A DNA stretch of 64,000 nt from Mycolicibacterium sp. P1-5. Lineage in GTDB: Bacteria; Actinomycetota; Actinomycetes; Mycobacteriales; Mycobacteriaceae. Positions 1-8,689 of the stretch are shown one piece after another. The position numbers were made by a program, and so were the translations under genes. The stretch spans positions 110,180 to 174,179 of the forward strand of contig NZ_NPKT01000013.1 of assembly GCF_008329565.1 (NCBI RefSeq), written 5' to 3'. The notes below the pieces were generated by a model, which saw nothing but the letters and a program-made list of their open reading frames with translations, was not told the DNA's origin and made no database searches. The stretch's first letter is position 1, and the number at the start of each line of letters is the position of its first letter.

Positions 1-206
1 TGACTCGGCGAGAGGAGCACCGACCACTTGCCCTTCTCGCGCCCCAATTTGAGAACACCGTCGTCAAGCTCCCAGACGGTGTCGTCGTCGTGCTGACTCT
101 CTTGCCCGTCGGAGTAGGTAAGTTTGAATGCCATGCTGGTGGATGCCCAGATGACGTCGCTGATAACCGCGAGCATCCACCTGCCGTCGGCGAGCACTCC
201 TAGCAT
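1..206 (-). CDS. Hypothetical protein, 5' part only (runs off the window)
   Basis: A reading frame on the minus strand opens with ATG at 206, three bases after the TetR stop, and stays open to the window edge (68 codons visible). It starts MLGVLADGRWMLAVISDVIW and reads on through a charged stretch (QESQHDDDTVWELDDG) of protein-like composition. In-frame ATGs at about 174 and 134 are alternative starts. The tight spacing behind the TetR gene suggests one transcript with it and the Rieske gene. I do not recognise the family and the C-terminus is missing. Confidence 0.55.
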   Translation of the reverse strand, partial: MLGVLADGRWMLAVISDVIWASTSMAFKLTYSDGQESQHDDDTVWELDDGVLKLGREKGKWSVLLSPS

Positions 207-209
207 CGA

Positions 210-836
210 TCAGTTGGCGGGAATCCCCGGCAACGTCGCCAGCAGGGCATTGAGGCTGTATTCGAAGACGGCGTCGTAGTCGGTGGGCGCCTGCAACGCC
301 CGGACCAGCGCACGGTCCGCCCAATCGTCGGCCCACAGCGTCGGGTCCTCCTCGTCGTGTTTGGGACCGCGCACCGCCGAGAACTGCATGATCGCCGACG
401 AGATGACGTGGACTTCGATGGCCCGCAGGACCAGGGCGGCGTCGGTACCGGTGACGCCGAGGCGGGTGAGTTCGCTGGCCAGGCGCTGCTGCACCGGCAG
501 GAACAATTGCGGAGTCCGGTTGCGCTCGTGCGCGATGCCGAGCAGGTGCTGCCGGTCGATCAGGGCCCGGCGCTGAGCGCGGGCCAGGGCGGCGATGCGA
601 TCGGCCGGAGCGTCGGCGTCGGCGGGCAGTGCTGCCATGTCGCCGACCAGTCGTTCGACCAGACTGTCGAGCAACTTGTCCTTGCCGCCGACATGCCAGT
701 AGATCGAGGTGACCGCGACGCCGAGTTGGTCGGCGAGCCCACGCATCGTGAACGCGTCAACCCCGTCGTGTTCGATCATCGTGGCCGCGGTGTCGAGGAT
801 GGACGCCGCGGTGATCGGGTCAGGGCTGCGCGCCAC
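210..836 (-). CDS. TetR-family transcriptional regulator
   Basis: A 208-residue protein with a TetR-type N-terminal helix-turn-helix at about residues 27-50 (FTMRGLADQLGVAVTSIYWH) and a longer helical C-terminal ligand domain, the usual TetR length. Its start lies inside the end of the upstream Rieske oxygenase gene (17-bp overlap), so the two are probably translationally coupled. By context it would control the Rieske gene and the divergent amidohydrolase through the palindrome at 2190-2204; that is inference. The ligand is unknown; a substrate or product of the oxygenase is the simplest guess. Confidence 0.9.
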   Translation of the reverse strand: MARSPDPITAASILDTAATMIEHDGVDAFTMRGLADQLGVAVTSIYWHVGGKDKLLDSLVERLVGDMAALPADADAPADRIAALARAQRRALIDRQHLLGIAHERNRTPQLFLPVQQRLASELTRLGVTGTDAALVLRAIEVHVISSAIMQFSAVRGPKHDEEDPTLWADDWADRALVRALQAPTDYDAVFEYSLNALLATLPGIPAN

Positions 837-2145
837 CGGGCTCGCCTCCCGTCATGCGGTCTGGTGCCGGGAGATCCAGGTAGCGCTCCAGGTTGCGGTG
901 CAGATTGATGACGCGCCGCTCCTCGTTGGACAGCGTCAGGTGCGTGAAGCCCGGTTGACGCAGACCCCGCTGGAGCGAACCCAGCACCGAAATATCTTGA
1001 GTCAGAACCAGACCGGGATGCGCTTCGGCAGCGGTCATGCGCACGTCGATCGGCGTGGTGCGCGGTGCGTCGGGCGCCATCCGGGTCCACAGATACATGA
1101 CGAGCTCGCCGTGCTCGGGGTCGGCGCCCGGATGGGAAGTCATGACCGTCAGGTGGTCGACGTTGGTCAGCAACGTCATGTTGGGGAACACGTTGTACTG
1201 GTGCAGGAGCATCATTTGGTCGGTGGTGGCCCAATCCAGGTCGACTCCGCGACCGGCCGCGAACTCCCGTGTGCGAGAGGCGATCACATCCGGCACCGAG
1301 TCGCCACCGGGAAACGGCGTGCCCTCCTCGACGCCCATCAGCGCACCCTGGGTGCTCACATACGCGTCCCACACGTCATCGTCACAGATCGGTTCCTTGA
1401 GGTGTGGACTGGGCACGCCGTAGTACTGCTCTGACTTGCCGGTGTGACCCCAGATTTGTTGCGGTGCATAGACGTCGTCCATGCACCGGTGCAACTCGGG
1501 ATGCAGTGTCTGGATATGATAGGTCTCGCTGTAGCCGTCGGCGATCGTCTTCCAGTTCGCGTCGACCTCGATCGTCATCGTGGCGTAGCAGCGAAAGTCG
1601 GTGAGTCGGTTCCAGGCGATATCGGCGGGCATCGCCTCCAGATAGTCGAGCAGCGACATCGCGTGGGCGTCGAGATTGACGAACACCAGTCGTTCCCAGA
1701 CGTCGACGGATGCCGGGATGAGGGGGAAGTCGTCGAGGTGCAGCTCACCGAAGCCCTTGCGGTTGGGCACCCGCTTCAATGCGCCGGCGAGGTCCCAGGT
1801 CCAGCCGTGGTAGCCGCAGCGCAGCTCGCTCAGCGCCGAGCCCGCACCCGTGCACAGTGAATTTCCGCGGTGCCGGCACACGTTCTGGAACGCTCGCAGT
1901 AGGCCGTTGTCGTCGCGGACTATCAGCACCGAGTAGGGCCCGCAGCGGTACTCGAAGTAGTCGCCGGGCTCGGCGACGTGATCGACCGTGCACGCGACCT
2001 GCCAGACGCGCGGCCACATGTCCTGCTCCTCAAGCCGGGCGAAGTCAGGGGAGTGATAGCGCGCGGCGGGCACGCGGGTGGGGTTGGCCGGAGGCGGGCC
2101 GATCGCGTCTTCGCGCCGAACATCGTGCGCCGTGTGCGTCACCAT
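820..2145 (-). CDS. Rieske non-haem iron oxygenase, alpha (catalytic) subunit
   Basis: A 441-residue ring-hydroxylating oxygenase large subunit. The Rieske [2Fe-2S] motif is complete: C90-x-H92 and C110-x2-H113. The catalytic mononuclear iron site is seen in the segment ending YHIQTLHPEL, with H210 and H215; the third, acidic ligand normally lies further downstream. Family members hydroxylate aromatic, steroid or quaternary-amine substrates and need a separate reductase, which is not in this window. The ATG at 2145 follows a strong GAGGAGG ribosome site. It is the first gene of a minus-strand unit with the TetR gene and the partial protein at the window edge. Substrate cannot be inferred. Confidence 0.92.
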   Translation of the reverse strand: MVTHTAHDVRREDAIGPPPANPTRVPAARYHSPDFARLEEQDMWPRVWQVACTVDHVAEPGDYFEYRCGPYSVLIVRDDNGLLRAFQNVCRHRGNSLCTGAGSALSELRCGYHGWTWDLAGALKRVPNRKGFGELHLDDFPLIPASVDVWERLVFVNLDAHAMSLLDYLEAMPADIAWNRLTDFRCYATMTIEVDANWKTIADGYSETYHIQTLHPELHRCMDDVYAPQQIWGHTGKSEQYYGVPSPHLKEPICDDDVWDAYVSTQGALMGVEEGTPFPGGDSVPDVIASRTREFAAGRGVDLDWATTDQMMLLHQYNVFPNMTLLTNVDHLTVMTSHPGADPEHGELVMYLWTRMAPDAPRTTPIDVRMTAAEAHPGLVLTQDISVLGSLQRGLRQPGFTHLTLSNEERRVINLHRNLERYLDLPAPDRMTGGEPGGAQP

Positions 2146-2176
2146 GCGCCTCCTCGCAAATCTTCTCCAAACGGTA

Positions 2177-2206
2177 TTACACGATGGTCTGTAACGGTGT
2201 TACATT
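2177..2206. promoter_or_regulatory. Palindromic operator in a divergent promoter, probably for the TetR protein
   Basis: Between the Rieske gene (start 2145, minus) and the amidohydrolase (start 2245, plus) lies a perfect 15-bp palindrome, TGTAACGGTGTTACA at 2190-2204. A third half-site, TTACA at 2177-2181, forms a second inverted pair with TGTAA at 2190-2194. The right half overlaps a plus-strand -10-like TACATT (2201-2206). A repressor bound here could block both divergent promoters. The palindrome is directly visible; assigning it to the TetR protein at 210-836 is inference. Confidence 0.65.
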
Positions 2207-2244
2207 GACGACGGAAAACCCAGTGACCGCGTTGAGGAGTTGCC

Positions 2245-4005
2245 ATGTTCGACCTCAAGATCACCGGCGGGACCGTCGTCGACGGCACCGGAGCCGACCG
2301 CTATGTCGCCGACGTGGCGGTCAAGGACGGGAAGATTGTCGAGGTGCGGCGCCGCGGGGCGTCCGATGCGCCGTTAGAGGGCGAAGCTGCCGAAACCATC
2401 GACGCCACAGGCAAAGTCGTCGCGCCGGGATTCGTCGACATCCACACGCACTACGACGGCCAGGTCAGCTGGGACAGCCTGCTCGAGCCGTCGAGCAATC
2501 ACGGCGTGACCACGATCGTCGCCGGCAACTGCGGCGTGGGCTTTGCGCCCGTGCGGCCCGGCTCCGAGCAGTGGCTCATCCAGATGATGGAAGGTGTCGA
2601 GGACATCCCCGGCAGCGCGCTCACCGAGGGCATGACCTGGGGATGGGAAAGCTACCCCGAATACCTTGATGTCATCGGCAAGGGTCAGTACGCAGTCGAT
2701 GTCGGCAGTCAGGTGGCCCACGGTTCGGTGCGCGCGTACGCGATGGGTGAGCGCGGTGCACGCAACGAACCCGCGACTCCCGACGACATCGAGGCGATGG
2801 GCCGCCTGGTTCGCGAGGCCATCGAGGCGGGCGCGCTGGGCTTCTCGACGTCACGCACGCTCGGCCACCGCGCCATGGACGGCGAACCCGTGCCAGGAAC
2901 CTTCGCCGCCGAAGACGAGCTGTTCGGTCTGGGCCGGGCAATGGCCGCGGGTGGCCAGGCCGTGTTCGAGTTGGCGCCGCAGGGGGTGGCCGGTGAGGAC
3001 ATCATCGCGCCGAAGAAAGAACTGGAATGGATGCAGCGCCTCGGTGCTGAGATCGACCGGCCGATCTCGTTCGGGCTTATCCAGGTGGACGCCGCTCCCG
3101 ACCTGTGGCGCGAGCAGATGGACATCTCCGCGGCCGCCCACGCCGCCGGCAGTCGGCTCTACCCCCAGATCGCGGCGCGCCCGTTCGGCATGCTGTTCGG
3201 CTTCCCGGGTCACCATGCGTTCACTCATCGGCCGACGTTCCGAAAGCTGAAGGCGGAGTTGAGCCGCGAAGAACTCGCGCACCGGCTGGCTGACCCTGCG
3301 GTCAAGGCCGCGATCCTTGGCGAGGACGATCTGCCGCCCGACCCAAGCAAGCTGTTCGACAACATGAACATCCTCGTCCAGTACGCGCTCGGACGGATCT
3401 ACCACCTCGGCGATCCGCCGGACTACGAGCCCACCGACGAGCGCACGGTCGAGAAGATCGCCGCCAACCGCGGCGAGGATGCGCTGGCCACGCTTTACGA
3501 CCTCATGCTCGAGGCTGATGCCACGAACATGTTGATGCTGCCGTTCTTCAACTACTCCTACGGCAACTGCGACGCCATCCACGAGATGCTGACCCATCCC
3601 GCCGGTGTCGTCGGGCTGTCCGACGGCGGCGCGCACTGCGGAATGATCTGCGATGCTTCGTATCCCACGTTCCTGCTGACCCACTGGGCCCGTGACCGAC
3701 ACCGTGGCGCGACGCTGCCGCTGGAGCACCTGATCCGCAAGCAGACCCATGACACCGCTCAGCTGTTCGGCCTGGGCGATCGCGGTGTCATTCAGGTGGA
3801 TAAGAAAGCCGACGTCAACGTCATCGATATGGACGCGCTGCGGCTGCATCCACCGAAGATGGCCTACGACTTGCCCGCCGGCGGAAATCGACTGGTGCAG
3901 GGCGCTTCCGGTTACGCCGCGACGATCGTCAGCGGCATGGTGACCCGTCGCGACGGTGCCGACACCGGTGCACGGCCGGGCCGGCTGCTGCGTGGCGCCC
4001 GCTAA
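2245..4005 (+). CDS. Amidohydrolase family protein, D-aminoacylase-like
   Basis: A 586-residue metal-dependent hydrolase of the amidohydrolase 3 / N-acyl-D-amino-acid deacylase type. It has the N-terminal urease-like beta segment, then the metal motif HTHYD (H67, H69), the conserved GNCGVGF segment at about 94-100, and a late SDGGAH motif typical of the family. It hydrolyses amide bonds; the true substrate is uncertain, and many mycobacterial homologues carry only a generic name. GAGGAG lies a few bases before the ATG, supporting this start. It is transcribed divergently from the Rieske/TetR genes across a palindromic operator, so it probably belongs to the same catabolic regulon. Confidence 0.88.
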   Translation: MFDLKITGGTVVDGTGADRYVADVAVKDGKIVEVRRRGASDAPLEGEAAETIDATGKVVAPGFVDIHTHYDGQVSWDSLLEPSSNHGVTTIVAGNCGVGFAPVRPGSEQWLIQMMEGVEDIPGSALTEGMTWGWESYPEYLDVIGKGQYAVDVGSQVAHGSVRAYAMGERGARNEPATPDDIEAMGRLVREAIEAGALGFSTSRTLGHRAMDGEPVPGTFAAEDELFGLGRAMAAGGQAVFELAPQGVAGEDIIAPKKELEWMQRLGAEIDRPISFGLIQVDAAPDLWREQMDISAAAHAAGSRLYPQIAARPFGMLFGFPGHHAFTHRPTFRKLKAELSREELAHRLADPAVKAAILGEDDLPPDPSKLFDNMNILVQYALGRIYHLGDPPDYEPTDERTVEKIAANRGEDALATLYDLMLEADATNMLMLPFFNYSYGNCDAIHEMLTHPAGVVGLSDGGAHCGMICDASYPTFLLTHWARDRHRGATLPLEHLIRKQTHDTAQLFGLGDRGVIQVDKKADVNVIDMDALRLHPPKMAYDLPAGGNRLVQGASGYAATIVSGMVTRRDGADTGARPGRLLRGAR

Positions 4006-4008
4006 CGG

Positions 4009-5154
4009 CTAACTGAAGACGCCCAACTCGTCCAGCACGTCGGCGTAGGCAAGCAGGTCGGCGGCGAACAGGTGCGGCTGTTCGAACGCCGCGAAGTGGC
4101 CGCCGCGATCCTGAATCGAATAGTGCACCAGGTCATAGTGCTTGTGCGCCCACACTTTCGGGATCCGGACGAGTTCGCACGGGTACACCGCATAGCCGGT
4201 CGGAACGTCCACGCGTCCCGACCATGGGCTCAGCGCACCGGTGCCCGCGTGGGCCGCCTCGTAGTACAGCCGAGCGGCCGAGGTGGCCGTCCCGGTCAGC
4301 CAGTACATCATGAGGTTGTCGATGAGCCGGTCCGTGCGGATGGGCATGCCGTCGCGGACGTCGCTCCAGGCATGGAACTTCTCCAGGATCCAGCCCGCGA
4401 GACCCACCGGCGAGTCCTCGAGACCGTAACCGAGTGAATGTGGCCGGGTACCTTGGATTTCCATGTACGCGATGCCCTCGGCCATGCGTTCCGCAGACCC
4501 CGCGAACGCGGTCACCTCCTCCTCGGTAACCCCGTCCATGGCATCGGGGCCCTCGGCGGACGCGAAAAGCATGTTGGTGTGGATGGCGACCGCGCGATGC
4601 GGGTGGTGCTCACCGAGGTAGCGCACCACCAACGCGCCCCAGTCGCCGCCCTGAGCCAGGAAGCGCTCGTAGCCGAGTTGCGCCATCACCTCGGCGACCG
4701 CCGCCGCGACGACCGCTGTGTCGACGCCGCGCTGCGTGGTCGGCCCCGAGAATCCGTAGCCGGGCATAGAGATCACGACGACGTGGTATCGGTCATATAG
4801 CAGTGGGAGGGCGTCGAGGAACTCGACGATTGATCCGGGCCAGCCGTGCACGAGCACCAGCGGAATCGCTGCCTCGTCAGCGGACCGACGGTGCAGGAAG
4901 TGGACGCGTTGGCCGGCAGCCTGGGTGACGAAGGACCCGACGGCGTTGAGTTCCGCTTCGGTTGCGCGCCAGTCATACTCGCCGCGCCAATGGTCCACGA
5001 AGGACCTCAGGAACGACTGATCGGTGCCGTAGTCCCAGCCGCTGCCCAGCAGTTCGGCGGGAAACCGCGCAGAATCGAGGCGGCGGCGCAGGTCGTCGAG
5101 ATCAGCCTGAGGAACGGCGATGTCGAATTGCGTGGGGGACTGGGTCTCGGTCAT
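4009..5154 (-). CDS. Epoxide hydrolase, alpha/beta fold with N-terminal EHN domain
   Basis: A 381-residue protein with the layout of microsomal-type epoxide hydrolases: an N-terminal lid domain of about 90 residues, then an alpha/beta-hydrolase core. Visible are the oxyanion motif HGWPGS (103-108), nucleophile D171 in GGDWGA, and a likely catalytic histidine H353 in GGHFAAFEQP. It would open epoxides to diols. It converges on the amidohydrolase with only three bases between stop codons. A -10-like TAGGGT at 5168-5163 ends eight bases before the ATG, so a leaderless or near-leaderless transcript is possible. Confidence 0.9.
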   Translation of the reverse strand: MTETQSPTQFDIAVPQADLDDLRRRLDSARFPAELLGSGWDYGTDQSFLRSFVDHWRGEYDWRATEAELNAVGSFVTQAAGQRVHFLHRRSADEAAIPLVLVHGWPGSIVEFLDALPLLYDRYHVVVISMPGYGFSGPTTQRGVDTAVVAAAVAEVMAQLGYERFLAQGGDWGALVVRYLGEHHPHRAVAIHTNMLFASAEGPDAMDGVTEEEVTAFAGSAERMAEGIAYMEIQGTRPHSLGYGLEDSPVGLAGWILEKFHAWSDVRDGMPIRTDRLIDNLMMYWLTGTATSAARLYYEAAHAGTGALSPWSGRVDVPTGYAVYPCELVRIPKVWAHKHYDLVHYSIQDRGGHFAAFEQPHLFAADLLAYADVLDELGVFS

Positions 5155-5202
5155 CGCCGTCCACCCTAGTCAGCGGGCACCTGCTTGCGTACCTCGTTCG
5201 GG

Positions 5203-6570
5203 CTAAATCACCGCGCCCGGGTTCAAGATCCCATCGGGGTCCAGCGCGGCCTTGATCCGGCGATTGAGTTCCATCGCCTCGGGGCCCAATTGCCCTGCCA
5301 GCCAGGGCTTCTTGAGCCTACCCACACCGTGCTCGCCGGTGATCGTGCCGCCCAGTGACAGTGCGAGGTCCATGATCTCGCCGAACGCCGTGGCAGCCCG
5401 TTCGGCCATCGCGGCATCAGCGGGGTCGAAGACGATCAGCGGGTGCGTGTTGCCGTCACCGGCGTGGGCGATCACCGAAATCGTCAGGTCGCGCTCGGCC
5501 GCGATCTTGGCCACCCCACCGACCAGCTCGGCCAGCGCAGGCAGCGGCACCCCGACATCCTCGAGCAGCAGCGAGCCCTTGGCCTCCACAGCGGGGATCG
5601 CGAACCGGCGGGCGGCGACGAAGGCCTCGCCCTCCGCCGGATCGGAGGTCGAGAAGCATTCTTTCGCACCGGCTTCGGTGAACACCCGCGCCATGTACTC
5701 GGCGTCCTCGGCACCCGCCGGCCCGCGGTCATCGGAGGCGGCCACCATCATCGCCGCCGCAGAGCGATCCAGGCCCATCCGCAGCTTGTCTTCGACCGCG
5801 TTGATGGACACCGCGTCCATGAACTCCAGCATCGATGGCCGGATCCGCCCGGTGATCGTCACCACCGCGCCCGCGGCGGCCTCGACGGAGTCGAACGTCG
5901 CCACCACCGTGCACGCCGACGGTTGCGGTGGCAGCAGCCGCAGCGTCACCTCGGTGATCACCCCGAGAGTGCCTTCGCTGCCCACGAACAGTTTGGTCAG
6001 CGACAGCCCGGCCACATCTTTCAGGCGCGGGCCACCGAGGCGCACAGCGGTCCCGTCGGCCAGCACCACCTGCAGGCCGAGCACGTAATCCGTTGTTACG
6101 CCGTACTTTACGCAGCACAGACCGCCGGCGTTGGTGGCGATATTGCCGCCGATGCTGCAGATCTCATACGACGACGGATCCGGCGGATACCACAGGCCGT
6201 GCTCGGCGGCCGCCTTCTTCACCTCGGCGTTGAGTAGACCGGGCTGTACGACTGCGGTCCGGGTCACGGTGTCGACGGTGATGTCGCGCATCTTCTCCGT
6301 CGACAGCACGATCCCGCCGTCGACGGCCGTCGCTCCACCGGACAAGCCGGTTCCCGCGCCGCGCGGCACGACCGCGACGCGATTCTGGCAAGCCCAGCGC
6401 AACACCGTCTGTACTTCTTCGGTGCGCGTGGGTCGCACGACCGCCAGGGGTGTTCCGGCTGCCGGGTCGGCGGCGCGGTCGTGGCGGTAGGACGCCAGGA
6501 TATCGGGGTCGGTGACGACGACCCCGTCGGGAAGTTCGGCCGCCAGGCCGGCCAGAGCACTCACGGCCAT
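5203..6570 (-). CDS. FAD-linked oxidase, glycolate oxidase GlcD / D-lactate dehydrogenase type
   Basis: A 455-residue flavoprotein with an N-terminal PCMH-type FAD-binding domain (PRGAGTGLSGGA at about residues 70-81) and the C-terminal FAD-oxidase segment ending GTITGEHGVGRLKKPWL, diagnostic of the GlcD/D-lactate dehydrogenase group. Likely a 2-hydroxyacid dehydrogenase feeding electrons to an unknown acceptor; exact substrate unknown. Its ATG lies inside the end of the upstream efflux-pump gene (10-bp overlap), giving a two-gene operon in the same order as Rv1258c-Rv1257c of M. tuberculosis. Confidence 0.9.
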   Translation of the reverse strand: MAVSALAGLAAELPDGVVVTDPDILASYRHDRAADPAAGTPLAVVRPTRTEEVQTVLRWACQNRVAVVPRGAGTGLSGGATAVDGGIVLSTEKMRDITVDTVTRTAVVQPGLLNAEVKKAAAEHGLWYPPDPSSYEICSIGGNIATNAGGLCCVKYGVTTDYVLGLQVVLADGTAVRLGGPRLKDVAGLSLTKLFVGSEGTLGVITEVTLRLLPPQPSACTVVATFDSVEAAAGAVVTITGRIRPSMLEFMDAVSINAVEDKLRMGLDRSAAAMMVAASDDRGPAGAEDAEYMARVFTEAGAKECFSTSDPAEGEAFVAARRFAIPAVEAKGSLLLEDVGVPLPALAELVGGVAKIAAERDLTISVIAHAGDGNTHPLIVFDPADAAMAERAATAFGEIMDLALSLGGTITGEHGVGRLKKPWLAGQLGPEAMELNRRIKAALDPDGILNPGAVI

Positions 6571-7802
6571 GGCGCCATCTTAGGCGCGTCGTCGTCCAGT
6601 TCCTTGAGGGCGGGCAGCCACGGGCACAACGCACCGATCGCAAGGATCGGCACCGCCAGCACCAGAAACGTCACCTTCAGGCCGAACGCGTCGACGAGCG
6701 GGCCGGCCAGGGTGAACCCGATCGGACCCGCGGCGTACGTCATCGACGTCATCACCCCGACCACCCGGCCGCGCAGCTGCTCGGGGGTGCGGGTTTGCAT
6801 GATCGAGTTGTAAATGGGCCCGATCGGTCCGTACACCAGGCCGACCAGTGCAGCGAACGACAGGATCACCGGCAGCGGCGGCAGGAACGCGATGACGGCG
6901 ACGGCGAGGCCGAACGTCAGCACCGCGGTCAGTACGGTCTTGCGCTTGCTGGCGAACTTTGACAGCACGGTCCAGCTCAGTGCCCCGACCAGCCCGCCGA
7001 TCGACAGCGCCATCAGTACCCAACCGAGCTGGGCCGGCTCGTTGCGATCGGTGAAGTACTTGGGGAACAGCACGCTTTCCATCGGCAGGTACAAGCCGGT
7101 GACGGCGAGGTCGATCAGCCCGAGCGTCCGCAGAACTCGGCTGCGCCAGACGAACCTCAGCCCTTCCAGGACACCGGAAACCACACTCTCGGGCAGGTTT
7201 TCGCGCTGCGGGCGGCCGCTGCCCTCCAGCCGCAGCACCGCCATGGTCAGGATCGCGAGCCCGAACACTGCGGCGGTCACCCACATCGCCTTCACGCCAC
7301 CGAGCGCCGCGATGAGCAGACCGCCGATGCCGGGGCCGGTGATGTAGGCCAGGTTGAACACGGCCTCGTAGACGCTGTTGGTGTGATCGAGTGTCCAGCC
7401 CGCACGGGCGGCCGCTTCGGGAAGCATCGACTGGCGCGCGGTCATGCCGGCCGGGTCGAACAGAGCGCCCAGGGCGGCCAGCGCGGCGAGGACGAGGGTG
7501 TTCAGTACATCGGCGCCGAGGGCGAGGGCCAGCACCGGTATCGCGGCGACCGCGGTGGCCGACAACGCGTCGGAAAGCATCGCCACCCGGCGGCGGCCGA
7601 CGAAGTCGACGGCGGTCCCGGCGATGAGGGTGGCGAACAGCAGTGGCAGGGTCGCCGCGCCCGCGACGATCGAGGCGTCCACGGCGTTGCCCGTACGCTG
7701 CAGCACCAGCCAGGGGAAGGCGACCATCGAGATGCCGTTTGCGCCTGCGGCCAGGAAGGTCGAGGACAGGATCAGCAGCGCAGGAATGCGCGTGGTGGTC
7801 AC
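6561..7802 (-). CDS. MFS efflux transporter, Tap/Rv1258c-like
   Basis: A 413-residue polytopic membrane protein with the hydrophobic pattern of a 12-helix MFS carrier and a DFVGRRR loop after helix 2. Position between the GlcD-like gene and udgB matches Rv1258c (Tap), a drug efflux pump in M. tuberculosis; equivalence is inferred from order and family. The GTG start at 7802 is six bases after a -10-like TAAGCT (7814-7809), so the mRNA is probably leaderless. The divergent udgB start is only 22 bp away. Confidence 0.85.
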   Translation of the reverse strand: MTTTRIPALLILSSTFLAAGANGISMVAFPWLVLQRTGNAVDASIVAGAATLPLLFATLIAGTAVDFVGRRRVAMLSDALSATAVAAIPVLALALGADVLNTLVLAALAALGALFDPAGMTARQSMLPEAAARAGWTLDHTNSVYEAVFNLAYITGPGIGGLLIAALGGVKAMWVTAAVFGLAILTMAVLRLEGSGRPQRENLPESVVSGVLEGLRFVWRSRVLRTLGLIDLAVTGLYLPMESVLFPKYFTDRNEPAQLGWVLMALSIGGLVGALSWTVLSKFASKRKTVLTAVLTFGLAVAVIAFLPPLPVILSFAALVGLVYGPIGPIYNSIMQTRTPEQLRGRVVGVMTSMTYAAGPIGFTLAGPLVDAFGLKVTFLVLAVPILAIGALCPWLPALKELDDDAPKMAPWP

Positions 7803-7824
7803 CGGCAGAGCTTAATTTGGACCG
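7803..7824. promoter_or_regulatory. Overlapping divergent leaderless promoters
   Basis: Only 22 bp separate the GTG of the efflux pump (minus) and the GTG of udgB (plus). TAATTT at 7813-7818 ends six bases before the udgB GTG, and TAAGCT (minus, 7814-7809) ends six bases before the pump GTG. The two -10 hexamers share two base pairs, so polymerase can probably occupy only one at a time. No ribosome binding site fits for either gene. The -35 region of each promoter would lie inside the other gene. Confidence 0.55.
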
Positions 7825-8661
7825 GTGACCGATCTACCGCATCCGCGCACCGGCGTCCTGTTCTCCTCACCCGTCCCGCCGGGCACCGGGTGGCCCGGGG
7901 ACCCGGCTGTGCCCGAGACGCCGGTGGCCGGCGACGCCGCGCAGGTGGCCGCTTCAGCAGCAGCAGCCGGCGATATCGCGACGGTGGACGCCCTGGTCAG
8001 CGTGTGTCGGGCATGCCCGAGGCTGGTCGACTGGCGCGAAGAGGTGGCGATCACCAAACGACGCTCGTTCGCCGGTGAACCGTACTGGGGCAGGCCCATC
8101 ACCGGCTGGGGTTCGGCGCAGCCGAAGATCCTGGTTCTTGGGCTGGCCCCGGCTGCGCAAGGCGGCAACCGGACTGGGCGGGTGTTCACCGGTGACCGCT
8201 CGGGCGATCAATTGTTCGCCGCGCTGCATCGTGCCGGGCTGGTGAACCAACCGACCAGCGTCGACGCCGCAGACGGCTTGTCCACCAAGCACATTCGGGT
8301 GATCGCGGCGGTTCGGTGCGCTCCGCCGGCCAACGCGCCGACACCGAGTGAGCGGTCGACGTGTGAGCCGTGGCTGACTGCCGAATGGCGGTTGATCGCG
8401 CCGTCGGTTCGGGTGATCGTCACGCTCGGCGGGTTCGGCTGGCAGGCCGCGCTGCGGCTGCTCGCCGACGACTTACCCGCGCTGGCCAAACCCAAGTTCG
8501 GCCACGGTGTGGTCGTCGATCTGCCGTCGGGTCGGCAGCTCCTCGGCTGCTATCACCCGAGCCAGCAGAACATGTTCACCGGGCGGCTCACCCCGGCGAT
8601 GCTCGACGACGTCTTCTCCGACGCCGCGAAGCGGGCGGGTCTGCGTCTACCGGGGAAGTAA
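7825..8661 (+). CDS. udgB: Uracil-DNA glycosylase, family 5 (UdgB)
   Basis: A 278-residue family-5 uracil-DNA glycosylase that removes uracil and other deaminated bases from DNA. Four cysteines fit the iron-sulfur cluster site: C61, C64, C165 and C180. The active-site motif GLAPAAQGGNRTGR begins at about residue 106 and the HPSQQN motif lies near the C-terminus. The first 50 residues are a low-complexity extension. Position and orientation match Rv1259. The GTG start follows TAATTT by six bases, so the transcript is probably leaderless. Confidence 0.92.
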   Translation: MTDLPHPRTGVLFSSPVPPGTGWPGDPAVPETPVAGDAAQVAASAAAAGDIATVDALVSVCRACPRLVDWREEVAITKRRSFAGEPYWGRPITGWGSAQPKILVLGLAPAAQGGNRTGRVFTGDRSGDQLFAALHRAGLVNQPTSVDAADGLSTKHIRVIAAVRCAPPANAPTPSERSTCEPWLTAEWRLIAPSVRVIVTLGGFGWQAALRLLADDLPALAKPKFGHGVVVDLPSGRQLLGCYHPSQQNMFTGRLTPAMLDDVFSDAAKRAGLRLPGK

Positions 8662-8689
8662 GAACGGCGTCCGTATCGTTGAGGTGACT

